Shown: one piece after another, positions 1 through 5,240 of the stretch | Layout of the letters: each line of letters opens with the position of its first letter | Position numbering within the stretch: the first letter of the stretch is position 1 | NCBI GenBank assembly: GCA_902467875.1 | Contig: CABQWP010000080.1 | Coordinates: 1-6,713 of the forward strand | Origin: an uncultured Collinsella sp. | GTDB taxonomy: Bacteria > Actinomycetota > Coriobacteriia > Coriobacteriales > Coriobacteriaceae | Direction: 5' to 3' | Length of the DNA stretch: 6,713 nucleotides | The notes under the pieces: generated by a model | What the model was told of the DNA's origin: nothing | What the model saw: the letters and a program-made list of their open reading frames with translations, nothing else | Database searches by the model: none | Program-made: the position numbers and the translations under genes

Positions 1-8
1 GGATGGGA

Positions 9-144
9 GCCCCTCGGGAGCGGGCGGGCGTATACAAGGTTTATCGCGAGTTCCGCACGAGCCGGAGAGCACTTAATGTGCTCTCCGTGCGAGCAGGACT
101 GTAGAGCAGGAAACCTTGCATACGCCCGCCCGCTCCCGAGGGGC
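9..144 (+). repeat. Palindromic repeat element A, 34-nt arms around a conserved structured core
   Basis: Left arm 9-42 and right arm 111-144 are inverted copies differing at one position (a G-U pair if transcribed). Between them is a 68-nt core (43-110). The core begins ATCGCGAGTTCCGCACGA and ends GAGCAGGACTGTAGAGCAGG, with GAGCAGG present twice (91-97 and 104-110). Inside the core, GGAGAGCAC (64-72) pairs with GTGCTCTCC (78-86) around a TTAAT loop, and CGCAC (54-58) can pair with GTGCG (87-91), leaving 59-63 as a bulge. An inverted copy with the same core ends lies at 4768-4904, which makes this a dispersed repeat family and not a lone hairpin. No T-tract follows, so it is not a standard terminator. 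It could act as a structured RNA, as a DNA hairpin (REP/BIME- or MITE-like), or both. No open reading frame lies inside it. I do not recognise it as a named family. Confidence 0.85.
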
Positions 145-242
145 ATCTCTCATGCAAAAACTGTCGTGGGGTAAAGTCCGAGGTCAATGGCGTTTTGTAC
201 CGAGAAATTCAAAAAAAGTTGAAAATTCATTACATATTTGCG

Positions 243-271
243 TTGACTTTAGGTAACTAAAGTTTCATACT
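243..271 (+). promoter_or_regulatory. Predicted sigma70-type promoter of the cstA leader
   Basis: TTGACT (243-248) and CATACT (266-271) are separated by 17 nt, close to the TTGACA/TATAAT consensus. The stretch just upstream (206-240) is A/T-rich, unlike the GC-rich surroundings, and could serve as an UP element. Transcription would start near 278 and give a leader of roughly 235 nt before the cstA start codon. No comparable promoter fits into the 36 nt between the leader terminator and cstA, so this is the best candidate promoter for cstA. Confidence 0.65.
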
Positions 272-290
272 CCTTTTCAACCACTGGGGG

Positions 291-317
291 ATGTGAACAC
301 GCACGGATCGTTCACAT
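291..317 (+). promoter_or_regulatory. Inverted repeat near the 5' end of the cstA leader
   Basis: ATGTGAAC (291-298) and GTTCACAT (310-317) are perfect 8-nt inverted copies separated by 11 nt. The site lies about 15-40 nt downstream of the predicted transcription start. It could be a 5' stabilising RNA hairpin or a protein-binding dyad (operator). The half-sites contain TGTGA and TCACA, but they are too far apart for a standard CRP site. Confidence 0.4.
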
Positions 318-342
318 CATGATTGAAGAGGATTTCTTAGAC

Positions 343-387
343 ATGTTCACGCATCAGCTAAACATTATCAGCGTAGTAATTATCTGA
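343..387 (+). CDS. Putative Ile/Val-rich leader peptide of the cstA attenuator (14 codons)
   Basis: The frame ATG (343) to TGA (385-387) encodes MFTHQLNIISVVII. AGAGGA (327-332) lies 10 nt upstream of this ATG and is a usable ribosome-binding site. An in-frame ATG at 319 would give a 22-residue version but has no clear site. Six of the last seven codons are Ile or Val (the other is Ser), a pattern typical of peptides that sense charged branched-chain tRNAs in amino-acid attenuators. The frame sits between a predicted promoter and a strong intrinsic terminator upstream of cstA, and its codons overlap one arm of a leader hairpin (351-357 with 384-390). The position, ribosome-binding site and composition are visible in the sequence. 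The regulatory role is inferred, and a frame this short could arise by chance. Confidence 0.5.
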   Translation: MFTHQLNIISVVII

Positions 388-435
388 TGCGGGTTAGCAC
401 ATACAGCTAGCCCGTACGATAACGGGCGGCTGATG
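351..435 (+). promoter_or_regulatory. Alternative hairpins in the cstA leader (candidate attenuator switch)
   Basis: GCATCAG (351-357) pairs with CTGATGC (384-390). The CATCAG part can pair instead with a second CTGATG copy at 430-435, and this pairing extends to 352-359 with 428-435 through one G-U pair. GGGTTAGC (391-398) pairs with GCTAGCCC (406-413), also with one G-U. That helix excludes the pairing of GCCCGT (410-415) with ACGGGC (422-427). The leader can therefore adopt competing folds directly before the terminator. The first pairing arm lies in the leader-peptide codons, and its usual partner overlaps the peptide stop, so a stalled ribosome would shift the balance. I could not find an obvious antiterminator that directly occupies the terminator stem, so the exact mechanism is open. 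A small-molecule riboswitch is an alternative, but I recognise no known riboswitch consensus. Confidence 0.45.
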
Positions 436-440
436 AAGAT

Positions 441-477
441 GAGGGCCGTCGAGCGCAACCGACGGCCCTCATTTTTT
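441..477 (+). terminator. Intrinsic terminator inside the cstA 5' leader (attenuator)
   Basis: GAGGGCCGTCG (441-451) and CGACGGCCCTC (460-470) form a perfect 11-bp stem with an 8-nt loop, followed by an A and six T residues (472-477). This is a strong rho-independent terminator. It ends 36 nt before the cstA start codon, with no room for a separate promoter in between, so transcripts from the 243-271 promoter must read through it to express cstA. Alternatively, it ends a short independent RNA and cstA is driven from a promoter I failed to see. Confidence 0.85.
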
Positions 478-512
478 ATGTCTAGGAAGTTCTTTTTAGA
501 GGAGGAAATGTA

Positions 513-2402
513 ATGAACGGAGTTTTGCTCATGGTTGTGGCCGCGGCGGTGCTCGCCTGCGGCTATCTGGGCTATGGCCGCTGGCTGGCCAACAAGTGGG
601 GCGTTGACAAAGAGGCCCTCACGCCGGCCAAGCGCATGAAGGACGGCAAGAGCTTCTCGCCCGTCTCCGCCTTCACCGCGTTCTCGCACCAGTTCAGCTC
701 GATCTGCGGTGCTGGCCCTGTCACGGGTACGATCGTCGCCATGGCCTTTGGCTGGCTGCCCGTCGTGCTCTGGGTCCTCGTCGGCGGCATCTTCTTTGGT
801 GCCGTCCACGACTTTGGTGCCCTGTACGCTTCGATGAAGAACAACGGCAAGTCGCTCGCTCAGCTCATCGAGAAGTACATCGGCAAGACCGGCCGTCGCC
901 TGTTCCTGCTGTTCTGCTGGCTGTTCTGCATCATCGTCGTCGCCGCTTTCACCGACATGGTCTGCAAGACGTTCATGTTCACCCCGGCCGTTGACGCTTC
1001 TGGTGCTGCTACCGGTGCCATCGACTTCACCAAGTCCTATGCCGCCGGCTGCGCTGGTACCATCTCCATCCTGTTCACCTTCGTCGCTATCGCCTTTGGT
1101 TGGGCCCAGAAGAAGTTCAACCTCACCGGCGCTGCCGAGTTCGTCACCGGCGTGGTCCTCATGGTTCTCATGTTCGCCGTCGGTATGCAGTTCCCGGTCT
1201 ACCTGGATAAGTTCCAGTGGTTCGCCGTCGTCATGGTCTACCTGGTCTTCGCTGGCGCTATGCCCATCCAGATGCTCAAGACCCCGCGTGACTACCTCAC
1301 TTCCATCATGATGATCGTCATGATCGTCTGCGCTGTCCTCGGCATCGTCGTCCTGGGTGTCAACGGTCAGGCCACTATCACCGCTCCGGTCTTCACCGGC
1401 TTCTCCGCTGCCTCCGGCATGATGTTCCCGGTCCTGTTCGTCTCCGTCGCATGCGGTGCTCTCTCCGGTTTCCACAGCCTCGTTTCTTCCGGCACCTCTT
1501 CCAAGCAGGTCGAGAAGGAGCAGGACGCCGTCAAGGTCGGTTACGGCGCCATGATCGTCGAGTCCTTCGTCGGCATCCTTGCCATCATCGTCGCCGGCAT
1601 CATGTTCTCCGATATGAACACCGCCGGTACCGGCGCCCTCAATGCTGGTGTCGCTTCCACCCCGTTCCAGATCTTCGCCGCTGGCATCTCCCGCGGCATG
1701 CAGGCCTTCGGTGTTGACGGCACGCTCGCTACTGTCTTCATGACCATGAACGTCTCCGCTCTGGCCCTGACCTCGCTCGACGCTGTCGCCCGCATCGCCC
1801 GCACCTCGTTCTCCGAGTTCTTTGCCCAGACCAACGACGCCCTGGCCATCGAGTCCAAGGCTGGCTACATGAAGGTCCTCGGCAACCCCTGGTTCGCCAC
1901 GGTCGTCACCCTGCTTCCCGGTCTCGCCCTCGCTTTTGGTGGCTATGCCAACATCTGGCCGCTCTTTGGTGCTTCCAACCAGCTGCTCGGCGGCATGACC
2001 ATGATCACCCTCGCCGTGTTCTGCAAGTGCACCGGCCGCAAGGGCTGGATGCTCTACGTGCCCGTCGCCTTCCTGCTCTGCTGCACCTTCACCTCGCTGG
2101 TCCAGAGCGCCATGGGCTGCATGACCGCCGTCCAGGCCTACGGTTTCTTCGGTACCATCCCGGCTACCGCCACCACGGCCGCCGTTTCCGTCGCCGCCAC
2201 CAAGGGCCTGCAGCTTGTCTTCGCTGTCCTGCTGATGGTCCTGGGCCTCATCGTCGCCGTTAACTGTCTCAAGGAGTTCTTCGGCAAGGAGGCTGGCTCC
2301 ATGCCCGACGAGGAGCCCGAGTGGTCCGAGATGGGCAAGGCCGAGTATGGCCGCGCTGCTGCTGCCGAGGCTCCTGTCGACGCCGAGGCCGCCAACGCTT
2401 AG
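513..2402 (+). CDS. cstA: CstA-family carbon starvation protein (pyruvate/peptide transporter)
   Basis: The 629-residue protein is very hydrophobic, with many predicted transmembrane segments from residue 4 to about 590, and belongs in the cytoplasmic membrane. The CstA family signature is clear in the N-terminal part: HQFSSICGAGPVTG (59-72) and GGIFFGAVHDF (91-101), followed by the K-S-L-A-Q-L-I segment around residue 114. Family members import pyruvate or peptides when carbon is scarce; E. coli CstA and BtsT are the reference proteins, at roughly 700 residues, so this is a shorter form. Which substrate this one carries cannot be read from the sequence. The tail after about residue 595 is acidic and Ala/Glu-rich and probably cytoplasmic. 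The start at 513 is supported by GGAGG at 501-505, 7 nt upstream. The gene is apparently monocistronic, lies behind an attenuator-like leader, and is closed by its own terminator. Codon use is strongly biased to C/G-ending codons, as in a highly expressed host gene. Confidence 0.92.
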   Translation: MNGVLLMVVAAAVLACGYLGYGRWLANKWGVDKEALTPAKRMKDGKSFSPVSAFTAFSHQFSSICGAGPVTGTIVAMAFGWLPVVLWVLVGGIFFGAVHDFGALYASMKNNGKSLAQLIEKYIGKTGRRLFLLFCWLFCIIVVAAFTDMVCKTFMFTPAVDASGAATGAIDFTKSYAAGCAGTISILFTFVAIAFGWAQKKFNLTGAAEFVTGVVLMVLMFAVGMQFPVYLDKFQWFAVVMVYLVFAGAMPIQMLKTPRDYLTSIMMIVMIVCAVLGIVVLGVNGQATITAPVFTGFSAASGMMFPVLFVSVACGALSGFHSLVSSGTSSKQVEKEQDAVKVGYGAMIVESFVGILAIIVAGIMFSDMNTAGTGALNAGVASTPFQIFAAGISRGMQAFGVDGTLATVFMTMNVSALALTSLDAVARIARTSFSEFFAQTNDALAIESKAGYMKVLGNPWFATVVTLLPGLALAFGGYANIWPLFGASNQLLGGMTMITLAVFCKCTGRKGWMLYVPVAFLLCCTFTSLVQSAMGCMTAVQAYGFFGTIPATATTAAVSVAATKGLQLVFAVLLMVLGLIVAVNCLKEFFGKEAGSMPDEEPEWSEMGKAEYGRAAAAEAPVDAEAANA

Positions 2403-2442
2403 TCGACCTGACGAGTTGAACGTCACATCTATATGACTCGGA

Positions 2443-2480
2443 AAGACCGGGTCCGCGACTTCGCGGGCTCGGTCTTTTTT
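2443..2480 (+). terminator. Intrinsic terminator of cstA
   Basis: AAGACCGGGTCCGCG (2443-2457) pairs along its whole length with CGCGGGCTCGGTCTT (2462-2476), 15 bp including two G-U pairs, around an ACTT loop. The T-run 2475-2480 follows. It lies 40 nt after the cstA stop codon and separates cstA from the next gene. Confidence 0.9.
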
Positions 2481-2521
2481 CATGCAAAAGCGGGTGACGC
2501 TCGAGTGTTCTCGCAGATGTT

Positions 2522-2551
2522 TTGCGTGGATAAGGGCGCGCGTTGTACCAT
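2522..2551 (+). promoter_or_regulatory. Candidate promoter of the JetD-like gene
   Basis: TTGCGT (2522-2527) and TACCAT (2546-2551) lie 18 nt apart. Transcription would start near 2558, almost on top of an upstream in-frame ATG (2562), and would leave about 28 nt of leader before the GTG at 2586. The match to consensus is moderate. It fits the gap between the cstA terminator and the next gene, which needs its own promoter. Confidence 0.4.
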
Positions 2552-2585
2552 ATAGACGTATATGTGTGCATATGAAAGGGGCCCC

Positions 2586-4760
2586 GTGGCCAAGACGGTA
2601 TATTCCGATAACCAACAAAATGTCGATGCTCTGGCTGAGCGTCTGAGCGGACAAACGTCGCTTTCTGCTGAGCGTGCCAAGCTGGTTGCCTACGACCTGC
2701 TTTGCCGCAAGGCACTCAAGATTAAGTCGAGCGCGCTGGCGCAGATTTTCCGCTCCGTCGATAAGGAATGTGACACCAAGGCGATGCGCGATGAGCTTAT
2801 CGCGGCAAATATCGTGACCAAGATCGAGGGTAGCGGCATTAACGGGCGCCCGGCGTTCTATACCATCAATGCCGAGATCCGCGATGCCCAGGAGCAGCCT
2901 GCCGAGTCCGTCGAGGGTTTTGTCGTCGAGGATTCCGCTGACGTGCCTGCTGTGGAAGAAGCTGCTCCGCGTGAGCATGTCGATACCGATGAGTTGCTCG
3001 ATGAGAACGTCGTGCGTGCCTTTACGGCCAAGGCAGGACGCGGCGGTTTTGGCGGGGGTGGCAAGCGCGATGCGCAGCGCCGCGCCCAGCAGGAGCGCTT
3101 CCGTCGCGCCGTTGCTCAAAAGGGTGAGACGGATGCTGAGGCTGTTGAGACCGAGGTTGCTGCCGAGTCGCAGAAGCCCGCGAGGGAGCAAAAGCCCGTG
3201 GAGGCCCAAGAGCCCAAGCGTCGTCGCGGTGCTCACTTTAAGGCTGCACAGCAGGATGCCGCGCGTGAGGTTGAAGAGTCTTCTGAGGTTGCAGACGATG
3301 TTGAGGAGTCTGCCAAGAAGGCTCCGGGTTCGTGTCGTCCCGGCCGCGGTTTTGCGGGACGTGCGTATCCCGTAAAGCGTCAGGAGAAGGGCGAGTCGGT
3401 TTCGACCACCCAGGACGAGAAGGCCGTTGAGCCGGTGGCTCGCGAGCAAAAGCCTGTTGAGCCGCGGCTTGAGGTTGATGCCGAGGCCAAGGGCCAGCAG
3501 CCTACTGATGAGCAGACGGAGCAAGGCGCGTCGAGCAAGCCTCGCCGCCGTCGCCATCGTGGGGGCCGCTGTTCCCATGCCGAGACTGCAGCCGAGAGGA
3601 CCACGCCGCAGGACGAGGATCCGAAGGCCGAGGTTTCTTCGGGGCAGCCTAAGCGCCAGCCGGCGAAGGAGAGCAAGTTCGATCGTCCGCAGAAGCAGGC
3701 GTCTATGCCGAAGCACGAGCGCAATTCCCAGGGCGATTCTAAGCGCAAGTCTCAGAAGAAGCCGGAGTCTGCCGCAGCAGATACTGCTGCCCAGCAGCCC
3801 AAGTCGTCCGTCCACGGCGAGGTCTCGGCGTTTGCCCTTGCCCGCGTTTTAGGCAGGCAGCTGCTCAAGGTTGTCCCCACGCCTATGGCACTCTCCAAGA
3901 TCAAGGAGCAGCAGACACAGATCGTAAAGGTCGAGGACAAGGACGGCAAAAAGGCTCCGCAGCGCACTCAGCACAACGAGATGTCCAACCGCAAGATTGC
4001 CGAGGAAATCGCAATCATCCAGGCTTGGATCGAGCAGAACCGAGGTGCCGATACGCCGGTTGCCTCGCGCCGCCAGCGTGCCTACCAGATCTTTAACGAC
4101 GAGAAGGCTTTTGACGGCAAGCACGGTGAGCGCCTGATCAGGCGTATGACCGAAAAGGGCATCAGCATGCAGGCGATCAAGGTCGCCCCCAATCGCACCG
4201 TGCACTTTACGGGCTTTTTTACGCTGGGAGCCGACAAGCCGTTCATTATGGTCGAGAACCTGGACACCTACGACGAGATCGTCAAGCTGCTGCGTGGCCG
4301 CAAGCACGCCAAGCTCTTTGGCATCAAGGTGGGCGGCGTGATTTTTGGCGGCGGATGCAAGGCGAGCGTCTCGCATGCCCTGGACGATTATCTGGCCGAG
4401 ATTGGCTATCGCTTTAACTACGTCTACTACGTGGGCGATATCGATCGCGAGGGCGCGCGTATCGTCGAGCAGACTCGCAATGCCAATGTGGTTGAGATTC
4501 GCCTGCATGCCGGCATGTATCGCGCTATGCTCGCCGAGCATAAGCGTCGCGTGAAGGCCGGCGGAGAGTGCGAGCCCGCGGCTGCCAACCAGGGTGTGCC
4601 GCAGAACCTGGCAGCGACGATCAAGGATCTGCCCATGGTCACGCGCGTGCAGTTCCGCAACGTGCTACGTGAAGGCGGGCGCATTCCGCAGGAGATCCTG
4701 ATGACCGCAGACTATCGGGATGGCGACTCGGGAAGCTTCGACCGCATGCTCAACAACTAG
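2586..4760 (+). CDS. Stand-alone JetD-like (DUF2220/Toprim) protein with N-terminal helical domain and long disordered linker
   Basis: The protein is 724 residues from GTG 2586, which follows AAAGGGG (2575-2581) at a short 4-nt spacing. An in-frame ATG at 2562 would add eight residues but has no ribosome-binding site and nearly coincides with the predicted transcription start. Residues 1 to about 90 form a compact helical region ending in a wing-like G-R-P-A-F-Y-T stretch, suggesting a winged-helix DNA-binding fold. Residues of about 95-405 are low-complexity, rich in Glu, Lys, Arg, Ala, Pro and Gln, with a duplicated EQKPVE motif (201-206 and 287-292), a Gly-rich patch near 150 and an RRRRHRGGR patch. 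From about residue 409 the sequence looks folded again. The C-terminal region shows IFNDEK (502-507), VEN (556-558), GVIFGGGC (584-591) and VGDIDREG (616-623). The Glu followed by Asp-x-Asp is the acidic metal-binding pattern of Toprim domains, and the arrangement resembles the DUF2220 domain of JetD, the nuclease subunit of Wadjet plasmid-defence systems. JetABC partners are not in the window. A nucleic-acid cleavage role is inferred from the fold; the family assignment is by motif recognition only. Confidence 0.75.
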   Translation: MAKTVYSDNQQNVDALAERLSGQTSLSAERAKLVAYDLLCRKALKIKSSALAQIFRSVDKECDTKAMRDELIAANIVTKIEGSGINGRPAFYTINAEIRDAQEQPAESVEGFVVEDSADVPAVEEAAPREHVDTDELLDENVVRAFTAKAGRGGFGGGGKRDAQRRAQQERFRRAVAQKGETDAEAVETEVAAESQKPAREQKPVEAQEPKRRRGAHFKAAQQDAAREVEESSEVADDVEESAKKAPGSCRPGRGFAGRAYPVKRQEKGESVSTTQDEKAVEPVAREQKPVEPRLEVDAEAKGQQPTDEQTEQGASSKPRRRRHRGGRCSHAETAAERTTPQDEDPKAEVSSGQPKRQPAKESKFDRPQKQASMPKHERNSQGDSKRKSQKKPESAAADTAAQQPKSSVHGEVSAFALARVLGRQLLKVVPTPMALSKIKEQQTQIVKVEDKDGKKAPQRTQHNEMSNRKIAEEIAIIQAWIEQNRGADTPVASRRQRAYQIFNDEKAFDGKHGERLIRRMTEKGISMQAIKVAPNRTVHFTGFFTLGADKPFIMVENLDTYDEIVKLLRGRKHAKLFGIKVGGVIFGGGCKASVSHALDDYLAEIGYRFNYVYYVGDIDREGARIVEQTRNANVVEIRLHAGMYRAMLAEHKRRVKAGGECEPAAANQGVPQNLAATIKDLPMVTRVQFRNVLREGGRIPQEILMTADYRDGDSGSFDRMLNN

Positions 4761-4767
4761 GGCGTTC

Positions 4768-4904
4768 GGCCCCGGGAGAGCGGGGACACCGGCTTAGGTT
4801 TCCTGCTCTACAGTCCTGCTCACGACGGAGGCCACATTAAGTGGCCTCCTGTTCGTGCGGAACTCGCGATAAACCTAAGCCGGTGTCCCCGCTCTCCCGG
4901 GGCC
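4768..4904 (-). repeat. Palindromic repeat element B, inverted relative to element A
   Basis: Arms 4768-4801 and 4871-4904 are perfect 34-nt inverted copies. The 69-nt core (4802-4870), read on the minus strand, starts with the same 18 nt (ATCGCGAGTTCCGCACGA) and ends with the same 20 nt (GAGCAGGACTGTAGAGCAGG) as element A, and shares the central ACTTAATGT. The inner stem (4827-4835 with 4841-4849) differs from element A by two compensated base pairs, so pairing is kept while sequence changes. The arms are as long as in element A and share only the innermost AGGTTT and a loose C-rich/G-rich outer pattern. The element starts 7 nt after the stop of the JetD-like gene, in the convergent gap before tRNA-Gln, and may help end or stabilise that transcript. 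No T-run flanks it. Confidence 0.88.
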
Positions 4905-5083
4905 TGTGGTTACCTGGCTGTTGCATGCGGCTCGCTTTTCGGAACTGGGCTGATATTTTCTAGATGTAAGGCGCTCTTGGTCCTAATGGGCTTGGGGCGC
5001 CTGTCTTTTGAAGGCAGATTTTTCTCGTGTTGGACGAGAAGTTGTGTTGCCTTGCGGGCTCGAATCCCTCCGCTTGCTCACAA
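4905..5083. other. Convergent intergenic stretch without a recognised gene
   Basis: No coding frame here has a credible start site or recognisable product. A small hairpin, TTCTCGT (5022-5028) with ACGAGAA (5034-5040), is visible. A run of T lies on its 5' side on the plus strand and no T-run follows it on either strand, so it is not a terminator. Near the right end is a 17-nt tRNA-like piece (5056-5072), listed separately. Confidence 0.5.
5056..5072 (+). other. Possible tRNA T-arm relic, inverted relative to tRNA-Gln
   Basis: GGGCTCGAATCCCTCCG on the plus strand matches the T-arm and start of the 3' acceptor arm of the neighbouring minus-strand tRNA-Gln at 16 of 17 positions (GGGTTCGAATCCCTCCG), and is identical over the last 13. 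There is no matching 5' acceptor arm or anticodon arm upstream, so it is not an intact tRNA. It may be a fragment left by a duplication or an integration event, or chance similarity to a common T-arm sequence. Confidence 0.4.
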
Positions 5084-5119
5084 GAAAAGCCTCCCGATCG
5101 ACTATGCGTTCGAGAGGCT
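5084..5119 (-). terminator. Intrinsic terminator of tRNA-Gln
   Basis: On the minus strand AGCCTCTCGA pairs with TCGGGAGGCT (plus-strand 5110-5119 with 5088-5097), ten base pairs with one G-U and a 12-nt loop, followed by TTTTCTT. It begins about 9 nt after the CCA end of the tRNA, the expected place for 3' termination. Confidence 0.75.
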
Positions 5120-5127
5120 GGTTTCTT

Positions 5128-5202
5128 TGGCTGGGACGGAGGGATTCGAACCCCCAACAGCCGGCACCAAAAACCGGAGTTCTACCGTTGAACTACGTCC
5201 CA
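5128..5202 (-). tRNA. tRNA-Gln (anticodon TTG)
   Basis: Read on the minus strand, the acceptor arm TGGGACG (5196-5202) pairs with CGTCCCA (5132-5138), followed by a G discriminator base and an encoded CCA (5128-5130). The D-arm region AGTTCAACGGTAGAAC is typical. The anticodon stem CCGGT/GCCGG encloses the loop TTTTGGT, giving anticodon TTG, which reads CAA (and CAG by wobble). The T-arm GGGGGTTCGAATCCCTC is canonical. Length is 75 nt including CCA, normal for tRNA-Gln. It begins 38 nt downstream of the peptidoglycan-binding gene on the same strand. I see no strong promoter in that gap, so it may be co-transcribed with that gene. Confidence 0.95.
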
Positions 5203-5240
5203 ATGTGTGGTGTTGCCCAAAAGCAACTCGTTTAGTTTAC

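Noticed and set aside
9..144. Element A as a retron non-coding RNA
   Set aside because: No reverse transcriptase is nearby, and a second copy of the element stands alone 4.6 kb away, which does not fit a retron locus.
9..144. Elements A and B as ordinary intrinsic terminators or as CRISPR repeats
   Set aside because: Neither is followed by a T-run on either strand. The copies are single, inverted and far apart, not a regular array.
291..317. A CRP-type site from TGTGA and TCACA half-sites
   Set aside because: The half-sites are separated by far more than the 6 nt of a CRP site, and the position is downstream of the predicted transcription start.
430..470. CTGATGA in the cstA leader as a hammerhead ribozyme core
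   Set aside because: The GAAA segment and the flanking three-stem arrangement needed for a hammerhead are missing. The downstream stem is the intrinsic terminator.
354..3815. A minus-strand open frame of 1153 codons running antisense to cstA and most of the JetD-like gene
   Set aside because: Its translation is low-complexity (Leu/Arg-rich, then Gly/Asp/Glu/His-rich), as expected from the reverse complement of strongly C/G-ending codons. It spans two well-supported genes, their terminators and the cstA leader, and has no recognisable domain.
3849..4541. A minus-strand open frame of 230 codons
   Set aside because: It is fully antisense to the conserved C-terminal half of the JetD-like gene, whose motifs are on the plus strand, and shows no family signature of its own.
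5022..5040. Hairpin TTCTCGT/ACGAGAA as a terminator for the JetD-like transcript
   Set aside because: The T-run is on the 5' side of the stem on the plus strand, and no T-run follows it on either strand.
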